Part shown: piece by piece, positions 51,572 to 59,260 of the stretch
Layout of the letters: every line of letters begins with the position of its first letter
Position numbering within the stretch: the stretch's first letter is position 1
Assembly (NCBI RefSeq): GCF_031679605.1
Contig: NZ_CP117522.1
Coordinates: 558,001 to 622,000 of the forward strand
Length of the DNA: 64,000 nucleotides
Direction: 5' to 3'
From: Streptomyces luomodiensis
GTDB taxonomy: Bacteria > Actinomycetota > Actinomycetes > Streptomycetales > Streptomycetaceae
The notes under the pieces: generated by a model
What the model was told of the DNA's origin: nothing
Seen by the model: only the letters and a program-made list of their open reading frames with translations
Database searches by the model: none
Position numbers and translations under genes: made by a program

Positions 51572-52949
51572 GCTGTCCCTGACCGCGGCCGCCGACGCGA
51601 TCCGGACCCGGCGGCTGTCCCCCGTCGAGCTGGTGGACTCCGTCCTGGAGCGCATGGCGCGGGTGGAGCCGCACCTGAACGCCTATGTCACGGTGACGGC
51701 GGAGCGGGCCCGCCGGGCGGCGCGCGAGGCCGCGGACGACATCGCGGCCGGCCGCCTCCGCGGCCCTCTGCACGGCGTCCCGATGGGAGTGAAGGACCTG
51801 ATCGACGTCGCCGGTGTGGCCACCACCGCGAGCTCCCGGGTCCGCGCCGACCACCGCGCCCAGGCGGACAGCACGGTCGCCGCCCGCCTGAGCGCGGCCG
51901 GCGCGGTCCTGGTCGGCAAGACCCACACCCATGAGTTCGCCTACGGGCTGACCACCCCGCAGACCCACAACGCCTGGGACACCGGCCGGGTCGCGGGCGG
52001 CTCCAGCGGCGGATCCGCCGTCGCCGTCGCCGCGGGCACCGCCACCTTCGCGCTGGGCACCGACACCGGCGGTTCCATCCGCGTGCCCGCCGCGCTCAAC
52101 GGGGTCGTCGGCCTGAAGCCGACGTACGGCCTCGTCCCCCGCCACGGCGTCACCTCCCTGTCCTGGTCGCTGGACCACGTCGGCCCCGTCACCCGCACCG
52201 TCCAGGACCAGGCCCTGGTCCTGGCGGTCCTGGCCGGGCACGACCCCCGCGACCCCGCCTCGTCGGCCGTGCCCGCGCGGGACTACCGGCCCGGCCCGGG
52301 TGAGGACCTGTCAGGACTGCGCGTCGGCGTGCCGCGCAACTACTACGTCGACCACGTGGACGCCGAGGTGGCGGCCGCGGTCCGGGGCGCCGTCGACCGG
52401 CTCGAGGCCCTCGGCGCACGCCTCGTCGAGGTCGAGATCCCCATGACCCGCTACATCCAGGCGACGCAGTGGGGCCTGATGGTGCCGGAGGCGACCGCCT
52501 ACCACGAACGCACACTGCGCTCGGCACCCGAGCTGTACCAGGCGGATGTGCGCACCCTGCTGGAAGCGGGTGAGCTGATGCCCGCCGGGGACTATCTGCG
52601 CGCCCAGCGCTCCCGGACGCTGATGCGGCGGGAGTGGGCGCGCATGATGGCGGAGGTCGACGTGATCGCCGCACCGACGGTCCCGGCGACCGCGGTGAAG
52701 GCCGGCGAGGAGACGATCACCTGGCCGGACGGCACCGTCGAGAGCGTCTCCGACGCCTATGTGCGCCTCTCGGCCCCCGCCAACCTCACCGGGGTGCCGT
52801 CGCTGTCCGTCCCGGTGGGCCACGACACGGCGGGCCTGCCGATCGGCATGCAGCTGCTCGGCCGGCCGTTCGGGGAGGACGTGCTGCTGCGGGTCGGCCA
52901 CGCCTACGAGCGGACCCGGCCCGCCCGCGAGCTCGCGCCGGCGATCTGA
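51558..52949 (+). CDS. Amidase-signature enzyme (AtzE/GatA-like)
   Basis: A 463-residue amidase. The Ser-cisSer-Lys triad is complete: Lys in MGVKDLIDVAG near 78, cis-Ser in GGSSGGSAVAVAAG near 153 and the nucleophile in GTDTGGSIRVPAALNG near 177. It hydrolyses an amide or urea-like bond. With the AtzG-like partner encoded just upstream it should form an AtzEG-type complex, which in the known case deaminates 1-carboxybiuret. The rest of a triazine or cyanuric acid pathway is absent, so the natural substrate is probably different. Confidence 0.9.
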   Translation: MRPYELSLTAAADAIRTRRLSPVELVDSVLERMARVEPHLNAYVTVTAERARRAAREAADDIAAGRLRGPLHGVPMGVKDLIDVAGVATTASSRVRADHRAQADSTVAARLSAAGAVLVGKTHTHEFAYGLTTPQTHNAWDTGRVAGGSSGGSAVAVAAGTATFALGTDTGGSIRVPAALNGVVGLKPTYGLVPRHGVTSLSWSLDHVGPVTRTVQDQALVLAVLAGHDPRDPASSAVPARDYRPGPGEDLSGLRVGVPRNYYVDHVDAEVAAAVRGAVDRLEALGARLVEVEIPMTRYIQATQWGLMVPEATAYHERTLRSAPELYQADVRTLLEAGELMPAGDYLRAQRSRTLMRREWARMMAEVDVIAAPTVPATAVKAGEETITWPDGTVESVSDAYVRLSAPANLTGVPSLSVPVGHDTAGLPIGMQLLGRPFGEDVLLRVGHAYERTRPARELAPAI

Positions 52950-52957
52950 CGGCGCGA

Positions 52958-53033
52958 GTGGCACATCGCCCTCTGCGAAGCGGTGGCGCAGCACCCTCTG
53001 TGGAGCGGGTGGCGCATCACCCTCTAGAAGCAA
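52958..53033. repeat. Three degenerate 25-26-bp tandem repeats
   Basis: Copies begin at 52958, 52983 and 53009. All start GTGGCnCAnC, share CCCTCT in the middle and end near GAAGC or GGAGC. They fill the space between the amidase stop and the TetR promoter. The last copy runs into the TetR palindrome. They may have arisen by slippage or may be extra regulator sites. Confidence 0.6.
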
Positions 53034-53044
53034 GGATTTTGCTT
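53028..53044. promoter_or_regulatory. Palindrome in the TetR promoter
   Basis: AAGCAA (53028-53033) and TTGCTT (53039-53044) are perfect inverted repeats with a 5-bp spacer, 13 bp before the ATG of the TetR gene. Likely autoregulatory site. Confidence 0.5.
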
Positions 53045-53057
53045 TAAGGTGGGCGCC

Positions 53058-53630
53058 ATGAGCAGGCAGATGGTGCGCCCCGGCGGGCGCAGTGCCCGGG
53101 TCCAGGCCGCGGTGCACACCGCCGTGCGCGAACTCGAGTCGGAGGTGGGCCGCGACGCCCTGACGGTGCCGCTGGTCGCCCAGCGCGCGGGCGTCACCCC
53201 CTCCACGATCTACCGTCGCTGGGGAGACCTCACGGAGCTGCTGTCGGACGTGGCGGTCGAGCGGCTGCGGCCCGACACCGCGCCCGGGGACCACGGCGGC
53301 CTGGCGTCCGACCTGACGGCCTGGGCCGAGCAGTTCCTCGACGAGATGGCCTCGCCCGCCGGGCGGGCCTATATCCGCGACGCCCTGCTCGGCGACCCGG
53401 ACGGTGGCAACGCGGGCCGGTGCTCGGCCTACGCCGCCGATCAGATCGACGTCATCCTGACCCGCGCGGCCGGCCGCGGGGAGGGCACACCCGATGCCGA
53501 GACGGTCATCGACCGCGTCGTCGCGCCCTTGATGTACCGCATCCTCTTCCGCCCCGCCGGGCTCGACACCGCGTATGCCCGCGGTCTCGTGGCGGAGCTC
53601 CTGGGCGCGGTGGGCCCGGACGGCCGGTGA
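53058..53630 (+). CDS. TetR-family transcriptional regulator
   Basis: The 190-residue protein has an HTH at about 10-55 (ARVQAAVHTAVRELESEVGR, LVAQRAGVTPSTIYRRWGD). A TetR_C_16-like ligand domain follows, with VIDRVVAPLMYRILFRPAGL near 150-170. The ATG at 53058 is preferred; an in-frame GTG three codons earlier is possible. It lies directly downstream of the amidase gene and may control the amidase/MBL promoters, but the palindrome in its own promoter differs from theirs, so this is open. Confidence 0.85.
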   Translation: MSRQMVRPGGRSARVQAAVHTAVRELESEVGRDALTVPLVAQRAGVTPSTIYRRWGDLTELLSDVAVERLRPDTAPGDHGGLASDLTAWAEQFLDEMASPAGRAYIRDALLGDPDGGNAGRCSAYAADQIDVILTRAAGRGEGTPDAETVIDRVVAPLMYRILFRPAGLDTAYARGLVAELLGAVGPDGR

Positions 53631-53663
53631 CCGGGTGACCGCTTCGGCCCGCGCCGGCGTGGT

Positions 53664-54884
53664 TCAGCCGTGCGCGGCCGGCCCGCCCAGGAAGTCCGCG
53701 AGCGCCTCCAGCAACCGGTCCACGTCCTCGGCGCTGTTGTAGGGGGCCAGGCCGATCCGCAGCCCTCCGGTGTCCCCCAGGCCCAGCCTGCGGGACGCCT
53801 CCACCGCGTAGAAGGAGCCGGAGGGGGCGTCGACGCCGCGGCCGGCGAGGTGGCGGTAGGCGTCGGTGGTGTCGCGGCCGTCGATGGTCAGCAGCAGGGT
53901 CGGGGTGCGGTGCGCCGCCCGGGAGTGGACGGTGATCGGGCCGAGGGCGGCCAGGCCCTCGTCCAAGCGCCGGCGCAGGGTGTTCTCGTGCTGTTCCAGG
54001 GCCGCGTACGCCGACGCCAGCCGCTCCCGGCGGCTGCCCTCGGCATCGGGGGCCAGGGTGGCCAGGAAGTCGACGGCGGCACGGGTGCCGGCGAGGAGTT
54101 CATAGGGCAGGGTGCCGAGTTCGAAGCGCTCGGGCACGGCGTTCGTCGAGGGCAGCAGCTTGTCCGGGGTCAGGGTCTCCAGGAGCTCGGGCCGGCTCGC
54201 CAGGACGCCGAGGTGGGGGCCCAGGAACTTGTACGGGGAGCAGACGAAGAAGTCCGCGCCGAGCCGCCGGATGTCGACGTGGGCGTGGGCGGCGTAATGC
54301 ACACCGTCGACGTGAAGCAGCGCCCCGGCCGCGTGGACCCGCCGGGAGATCTCCGGGATGGCCGGGCGGGTGCCGATCAGGTTCGAGGCGGCGGTGACCG
54401 CGACCAGCCGGGTGCGGTCGCCGAGCTGGGCGCTGATGTCGTCGGGGGTCAGTTCGCCGGTCGCGGGGTCGAAGTCGGCCCAGCGCACGGTGGCGCCGAC
54501 CGCTTCGGCGGCCTGGATCCAGGGGCGGATGTTGGAGTCGTGGTCCAGCCGGGAGACCACCACCTCGTCGCCCGGCGACCATGTCTTGGCGAGGGTGCGG
54601 GCGACATCGTAGGTCAGGGCGGTGGCGCTGCGCCCGAAGACGATCGCGGCCGGGTCGGCACCGAGCAGATCGGCCATGGCCTGCCGGGCCGACCCGACCA
54701 GGGCCTCGGCGTTGCGCTCCCCCGCGGTGACGTGGCCGCGGTTGGCCAGGGGGTTGGCCAGTGCGTCGGAGACGGCCTCGATGACGGGGAGGGGGGTCTG
54801 GGTGCCACCGGGGCCGTCGAAGTGGGCCGACCCGGCCTTCAGGGCGGGGAACTGCGCGCGGACCGCGGTGATGTCGTATGTCAC
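53664..54884 (-). CDS. Cysteine desulfurase-like PLP-dependent enzyme
   Basis: A 406-residue class V aminotransferase-fold protein. The PLP Lys is in FVCSPYKFLGPHLG near residue 220. Asp and His contacts are in LLHVDGVHYAAHAHVD, and the opening FDGPGGTQTPLPV is typical of the cysteine-desulfurase-like (VC1184) branch, which often lacks the mobile catalytic Cys loop of true desulfurases. It may act on a small amino acid and not supply sulfur to IscU. The GTG at 54884 follows AAGGAG; an upstream extension is low-complexity. Confidence 0.85.
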   Translation of the reverse strand: MTYDITAVRAQFPALKAGSAHFDGPGGTQTPLPVIEAVSDALANPLANRGHVTAGERNAEALVGSARQAMADLLGADPAAIVFGRSATALTYDVARTLAKTWSPGDEVVVSRLDHDSNIRPWIQAAEAVGATVRWADFDPATGELTPDDISAQLGDRTRLVAVTAASNLIGTRPAIPEISRRVHAAGALLHVDGVHYAAHAHVDIRRLGADFFVCSPYKFLGPHLGVLASRPELLETLTPDKLLPSTNAVPERFELGTLPYELLAGTRAAVDFLATLAPDAEGSRRERLASAYAALEQHENTLRRRLDEGLAALGPITVHSRAAHRTPTLLLTIDGRDTTDAYRHLAGRGVDAPSGSFYAVEASRRLGLGDTGGLRIGLAPYNSAEDVDRLLEALADFLGGPAAHG

Positions 54885-55086
54885 GAGCGACTCCTTGCCG
54901 AGGGGTGACCGCAGCGATCCTATGCGGGCGCCGGTGCCGGACGGCAGGGCCGGGGAAGGCCCGCCGCGCCGGGGAGAGGTGTTCCGGCACCCGGACAACC
55001 ACCCTGATTGAATCTGACCATATGGGGATGAAGCACCATCCTTTTCCGCCGCGCAGGACCGGGACGCAGAAGGCGGTGGCGCCGAC

Positions 55087-56322
55087 GTGAGCAGCGACTC
55101 TCCTCCCCCGCCGGAGCGGCCGAGAGGGCGGGGCGCACGCCCGCGGCGCGGCGTGCCCGGCGGTGTGCCCGGCGGACGGGCGTGGCGCGCGTGGCGGGCC
55201 TCGCGGGCGGTGGCGCGGGCCCGCCGCTCCGGCTCCGCGGCCCTGGCGGCGGCGGTGCGCCGGGCGGGGGGCGAGGGCGGGCGGGTCCCACCCGGGCTGC
55301 GGCTGGCCGCCGCGTACGCATGGCGGCTGCTGGTCATCGGGGTGGCCGTCTATCTGGCGTTCACGGTGCTGGGCCGGTTCGAGCTGGTCGCGGTCGCGGT
55401 GTTCCTGGCGCTGGTGGCCACCGCCTTGCTGCGGCCGCTGGCCGATCTGCTGGCGCGGGTGCTCCCCCGTCCGCCGGCGGTGGCGCTGGCGGTGTTCGGC
55501 ACGCTGTTCGTGGTGCTGGGGTTACTGGCGCTGGTGGGGACCGCGGCGGCCGCGGAGGCGGGCCGGCTCGTGGGGGAGCTGCGCGGCGGCATCGGCCGGA
55601 TCGAGCGGTGGCTGGAGGGGCCTCCGTTCCATGTCCGGCACGGTGTGCTGTCGGGGGCCCATGACAAGATCACCTCCTTTGTGACGCGGCATCGCGCGGC
55701 GCTGATCAGCAGGGCGCTCAGCAGTGCGGGGCGGGTCGTGGAGGCGCTCACGGCGGCGTTCCTGGCGCTGTTCTGCTCGGTCTTCTTCGTCCACTCCGGC
55801 GACCGGATGTGGCACTGGTTCCGGGACCAGCTCCCCGAGGGCGTCCGGCCTCCGCTGGACCGGGCGGCGCGGGCGGCGTGGAGCACCTTCGCCGGGTACA
55901 CGCGGGGCATCATCGTCGTGGCGGCCTCCAACGCGGCCCTGGTCGGTGTCGCCCTGTTCGTGCTGCGGGTGCCGCTGGCCCTGCCGCTGACGCTGCTGGT
56001 CTTCTTCGCCACCTTCGTCCCGCTGATCGGCTCGCCGATCGCGCTGGCGGTGGCGACGGTGGTGGCCCTGGCCGGACGGGGACCGGCCGTCGCGGCCGTG
56101 GTGCTGTTGCTGATCGTGGCGGTCGGTCAGTTCGAGGGCCATGTGCTGCATCCGCTGGTGATGAGCTGGGCGGTGCGGCTCCATCCGGTGGTGGTAGCGA
56201 TTTCGGTCATCGCCGGGAGCATCGTCGCCGGGGTGATCGGGGCGGTGGTGGCCGTGCCCATGGTGTCCGTCGCCTGGGCGGTGACCCGCGCCCTGCGCCA
56301 CCGGCCGCGCGGCGGGGCCTGA
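55087..56322 (+). CDS. AI-2E family transporter (PerM-like) with TTA codon
   Basis: A 411-residue membrane protein. A basic, Arg/Gly-rich N-terminus of about 75 residues precedes eight or so helices. The family block FAGYTRGIIVVAASNAALVG, then FATFVPLIGSPIALAVATVV and QFEGHVLHPLVMSWAV, identifies the AI-2E/PerM group. Members export small molecules or Na+/H+ antiport; function is rarely proven. Codon 146 (55522-55524) is TTA, so in Streptomyces translation would need the bldA tRNA, tying it to late growth. The start is a GTG. It is transcribed towards nsrR with a 69-bp gap. Confidence 0.85.
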   Translation: MSSDSPPPPERPRGRGARPRRGVPGGVPGGRAWRAWRASRAVARARRSGSAALAAAVRRAGGEGGRVPPGLRLAAAYAWRLLVIGVAVYLAFTVLGRFELVAVAVFLALVATALLRPLADLLARVLPRPPAVALAVFGTLFVVLGLLALVGTAAAAEAGRLVGELRGGIGRIERWLEGPPFHVRHGVLSGAHDKITSFVTRHRAALISRALSSAGRVVEALTAAFLALFCSVFFVHSGDRMWHWFRDQLPEGVRPPLDRAARAAWSTFAGYTRGIIVVAASNAALVGVALFVLRVPLALPLTLLVFFATFVPLIGSPIALAVATVVALAGRGPAVAAVVLLLIVAVGQFEGHVLHPLVMSWAVRLHPVVVAISVIAGSIVAGVIGAVVAVPMVSVAWAVTRALRHRPRGGA

Positions 56323-56352
56323 CCGCCACCCGAGGCCGGAACGCGTCCACAT

Positions 56353-56375
56353 AAATTGCATCCAGGATTCGCATT
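56353..56375. promoter_or_regulatory. Putative NsrR box upstream of nsrR
   Basis: An 11-1-11 site. The left arm is AAATTGCATCC (56353-56363) and the right arm GGATTCGCATT (56365-56375). Read as reverse complements, 7 of 11 positions match, following the pattern AAnnnGnATC. The site ends 16 bp before the nsrR ATG, indicating autoregulation. The same half-site pattern occurs in front of hmp. Confidence 0.65.
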
Positions 56376-56391
56376 AACGTACGCTGCCGCC

Positions 56392-56841
56392 ATGCGGCTG
56401 ACGAAGTCCACGGACCTGGCGCTCCGCACGATCATGCGGCTGGCGGTCACCGGAACCGAGCCCTGCACCGCCCGGCAGATCGCCGGGGAGGTCCAGGTGC
56501 CCTACAGCCACCTGGCCAAGGTGGCGGCCCGGCTCCAGCACCTGGGCCTGATCGAGACCCGGCGCGGACGGGGCGGCGGGCTGACGCTCACCGAGATGGG
56601 GCGCACCGCCTCGATCGGCCAGCTGGTCCGGGAGTTCGAGGGGGTCGGCGATGTCGTCGACTGCGAGGGGGACGTGCCGTGTCCGCTGCGGCAGGGCTGC
56701 CGGCTGCGCATGGCGCTGCGCCGGGCCCAGGAGGCGTTCCTCGCCTCGCTCGACCCCCTGACGGTGGACGACCTGGTCGCGTCCCCGACCGGCCCGGTAC
56801 TGCTGGGGCTGGTCGGGCGCGCGCCCGGCCTGTCCCCGTGA
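56392..56841 (+). CDS. nsrR: Nitric-oxide-sensing Rrf2-family regulator NsrR
   Basis: A 149-residue Rrf2 protein. The winged helix at about 1-70 contains TARQIAGEVQVPYSHLAKVA and the wing GLIETRRGRGGGLTL. Three conserved Cys that hold the Fe-S cluster lie in VDCEGDVPCPLRQGCRLR, with the spacing C-x5-C-x5-C. NsrR represses NO-detoxification genes until NO attacks its cluster. The next gene is a flavohaemoglobin gene with a matching box, as in Streptomyces coelicolor. The ATG at 56392 was chosen over an in-frame earlier codon because the box at 56353-56375 would otherwise be inside the gene. Confidence 0.93.
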   Translation: MRLTKSTDLALRTIMRLAVTGTEPCTARQIAGEVQVPYSHLAKVAARLQHLGLIETRRGRGGGLTLTEMGRTASIGQLVREFEGVGDVVDCEGDVPCPLRQGCRLRMALRRAQEAFLASLDPLTVDDLVASPTGPVLLGLVGRAPGLSP

Positions 56842-56979
56842 GGCCACCGTCCGGGGTGCGGACCTCCGCGCCCCGTCCCGCCGAGCCGCGATGACGCGGA
56901 GGTCACCGTGCCCCGTACGCACACGCCTTCGGACGCACCGCCGGACACGCCTTTACGCACGCCTTCAGGCGCGCCGCAT

Positions 56980-57002
56980 AATACGAATCTGAGATACCAG
57001 TT
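56980..57002. promoter_or_regulatory. Putative NsrR box upstream of hmp
   Basis: Left arm AATACGAATCT (56980-56990) and right arm AGATACCAGTT (56992-57002) flank one G. Seven of 11 positions match as reverse complements and the shape (AAnnnGnATCT) closely resembles Streptomyces NsrR targets at hmp genes. The ATG of hmp starts 11 bp later, so binding would block initiation. Confidence 0.75.
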
Positions 57003-57012
57003 AGGTCCGCTT

Positions 57013-58224
57013 ATGCTCTCCCAGAAGTCCGCCGAGACGGTCCGCGCCACGCTGCCCGCCGTCGGTGAGGCCATCGACACCATCACCGACCTCTTCTACC
57101 GGAAGCTCTTCACGGCCCACCCCGAGCTGCTGCGGAACATGTTCAACCGGGCCAACCAGAGCGCGGGCACCCAGCGGCAGGCTCTCGCGGGCGCGATCGC
57201 CGCGTTCGCCACCGCCCTGGTGGAGCAGCCGGGTGTGCGCCCCGACGCCCTGCTGAGACGGATCGCGCACAAGCACGCCTCGCTCGGGGTGAGCGCCGCC
57301 CAGTATCCGGTGGTGCACCGTCATCTGGCCGCCGCCATCGCGGAGGTGCTCGGCGACGCGGCCACCGAGGAGGTGACCGCCGCCTGGGACGAGGTCTACT
57401 GGCTGATGGCCAACTCCCTGATCGAGACCGAGCGGCGGCTGTACGCGGAGCAGGGCGTGCTGGCCGGCGGGACCTGGCGGCCGTGGGAGGTGGTCGAGAA
57501 GATCCGGGAGACGGCGGATGTGGTCACCTTCCGGATCCGGCCCGCCGACGGCCGCCCCGCCCCGGCGTTCAAGGCTGGCCAGTACGTCTCGGTGCAGGTG
57601 GAACTGACCGACGGGGCCCGGCAGAGCCGCCAGTACAGCCTGACCAACGCCCCCGGCGCCACGGTGCGCTCCTTCGCCGTCAAGCGCGTGGCCGGCGGCG
57701 CGGACCCGGCCGGTGAGGTCTCCGGGCATCTGCACGACCGGGTCCACGAGGGCGACCGGCTCACCGTCTCCGCGCCCTACGGCGATGTCGTGCTGGAGGC
57801 CACGGACGCGCCACTGCTGCTCGCCTCCGCGGGGATCGGCTGCACCCCGATGGTGGCCATGCTGGAGGACCTGGCCGACAGGGGCCACCAGGGCCCGGTC
57901 GTCGCCGTCCACGCCGACCGCTCGCCCGCGGACCACGCCCTGCGCGCCGACCAGGAGCGGCTGGTCGCCAAGCTGGCGCGGGGCACCGGCCAGGTGTGGT
58001 ACGAGCGGCCCGAGGGCGACTGGCCGGCCGAGCGCACCGGCCGCGTGGACCTGTCCGGGATCGAGATCCCGGACGGCGTCCAGGCGTATCTGTGCGGTCC
58101 GCTGCCCTTCATGCGATCGGTGCGCACCCAGCTGCTGGAACGGGGCGTGCACCCCTCCGCGATCCACTACGAGGTCTTCGGGCCCGATCTGTGGCTGGCA
58201 CAAGGCGACGGCGGGGACCGCTGA
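57013..58224 (+). CDS. hmp: Flavohaemoglobin, nitric oxide dioxygenase
   Basis: The 403-residue protein is a full-length Hmp. The globin domain (1-145) has Tyr B10 at residue 29 (LFYRKLF) and the proximal His near 88 (RIAHKHASLGV). The FAD domain has RQYSLTNAPG near 204 and the NAD domain SAGIGCTPMVAML near 275 and YLCGPLPFMRSV near 360. It oxidises NO to nitrate with O2 and NADH. I use the ATG at 57013. A longer frame from 56908 would add 35 residues, put the NsrR box inside the gene and give no globin extension known in the family. Confidence 0.95.
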   Translation: MLSQKSAETVRATLPAVGEAIDTITDLFYRKLFTAHPELLRNMFNRANQSAGTQRQALAGAIAAFATALVEQPGVRPDALLRRIAHKHASLGVSAAQYPVVHRHLAAAIAEVLGDAATEEVTAAWDEVYWLMANSLIETERRLYAEQGVLAGGTWRPWEVVEKIRETADVVTFRIRPADGRPAPAFKAGQYVSVQVELTDGARQSRQYSLTNAPGATVRSFAVKRVAGGADPAGEVSGHLHDRVHEGDRLTVSAPYGDVVLEATDAPLLLASAGIGCTPMVAMLEDLADRGHQGPVVAVHADRSPADHALRADQERLVAKLARGTGQVWYERPEGDWPAERTGRVDLSGIEIPDGVQAYLCGPLPFMRSVRTQLLERGVHPSAIHYEVFGPDLWLAQGDGGDR

Positions 58225-58300
58225 CACCGATCCTCCGGATGTGGCCGGATGAACTCGAATGGCTCAGGGGTCAGTCGCTTTTGTCCGGGTGAACGTGGGA

Positions 58301-58345
58301 CCGTAAACGATACGGGTCCTGTCCGTTCCGTTCCCAACCGTACGG
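58301..58345. promoter_or_regulatory. Palindromes upstream of the LCM-type methyltransferase gene
   Basis: CCGTA-AACGA-TACGG (58301-58315) is a perfect 5-bp-arm inverted repeat. A second palindrome, CCGTACGG, lies at 58338-58345. The shared CCGTA/TACGG half-sites suggest one regulator binding twice. No regulator gene is adjacent. Confidence 0.45.
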
Positions 58346-58382
58346 AATGGGCCGTCCGGTACCCCCACATCGACGAGGAACC

Positions 58383-59201
58383 ATGGATCGCGAAAAGATC
58401 ACTCTCAGCGGCGCTCAGGAGACCTTGCTCGCCACGCTGTACGGCAGGGCGGTGGACAGCCGTTCCGCCCACTCCATCCTGCACGACCACGCGGCCCGGG
58501 AGGCCGTGGAGCGCGTGGACTACGACTTCGGCAAAACGGGGATGACGGACACGACGGCGGTCGGCATCGCCCTGAGGGCGAAACAGCTCGACGACTGGAC
58601 CGTGGAGTTCCTGGCCGACCAGCAGAAGGCGACCGTGCTCCATCTCGCCTGCGGTCTCGACACCCGGGTGCAGCGCCTGGACCCGCCGTCGTCGGTGCGC
58701 TGGCTCGACGTCGACTACCCCGAGGTGATCGATCTGCGCCGGCGGCTGCTTCCCGAGCCGTCGGGACACTACGAGATGGTCGGCGCCTCCGTCACCGATG
58801 AGGCGTGGCTGCGCGAGGTGCCCGACGACCGGCCCACCGTGGTCGTCGCCGAGGGGCTGACGATGTATCTGCGCAAGGAGGAGGGCAAGCGGCTGATCCA
58901 GCGGATCACCGAGCGGTTCCCCAGCGGCCAGCTGCTCTTCGACGTCTACGGGCCCCTGGGCATCCGGCTCCAGAAGATGGTCCCCGCCGTGCGCAACGCG
59001 GGCGCCACCCTGCACTGGGGCCTGGACGACCCCCATGAGGTCGAGACCTGGCATCCGGGGCTGACCTGCCTCGATGCGGTGCGCAGCGTGGACATGCCGG
59101 GAATGGAGAGGATGCCCGCCGCCGGCCGGATGAGCATGCGGGTGATGGCCCATCTGCCCGGTTTCCGGGACGTCGGCCGGATCCTGCGCTACCGCTTCTA
59201 G
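58383..59201 (+). CDS. Leucine-carboxyl-methyltransferase-family SAM methyltransferase (TcmP-like)
   Basis: A 272-residue protein of the LCM/TcmP group. The typical opening TLSGAQETLLATLYGRAVDS is followed by the SAM site VLHLACGLDTRVQRL near 92-106. Further motifs are WLDVDYPEVIDLRR and VVAEGLTMYLRKEEG. TcmP-like enzymes methylate carboxyl groups of polyketides, yet similar genes are scattered in actinomycetes without clusters. The ATG at 58383 follows GAGGAACC. It converges with a second methyltransferase gene. No polyketide synthase is present in the window. Confidence 0.9.
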   Translation: MDREKITLSGAQETLLATLYGRAVDSRSAHSILHDHAAREAVERVDYDFGKTGMTDTTAVGIALRAKQLDDWTVEFLADQQKATVLHLACGLDTRVQRLDPPSSVRWLDVDYPEVIDLRRRLLPEPSGHYEMVGASVTDEAWLREVPDDRPTVVVAEGLTMYLRKEEGKRLIQRITERFPSGQLLFDVYGPLGIRLQKMVPAVRNAGATLHWGLDDPHEVETWHPGLTCLDAVRSVDMPGMERMPAAGRMSMRVMAHLPGFRDVGRILRYRF

Positions 59202-59260
59202 CGCCCGCCGCGCGATGGCCACGGTCCCGGCGCCGGGCGGTCCCGGCGCCGGGCCGGGGG

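Noticed and set aside
56908..57012. Longer start for flavohaemoglobin
   Set aside because: The added 35 residues have no globin homology and contain the NsrR box. The 403-residue form is the family length.
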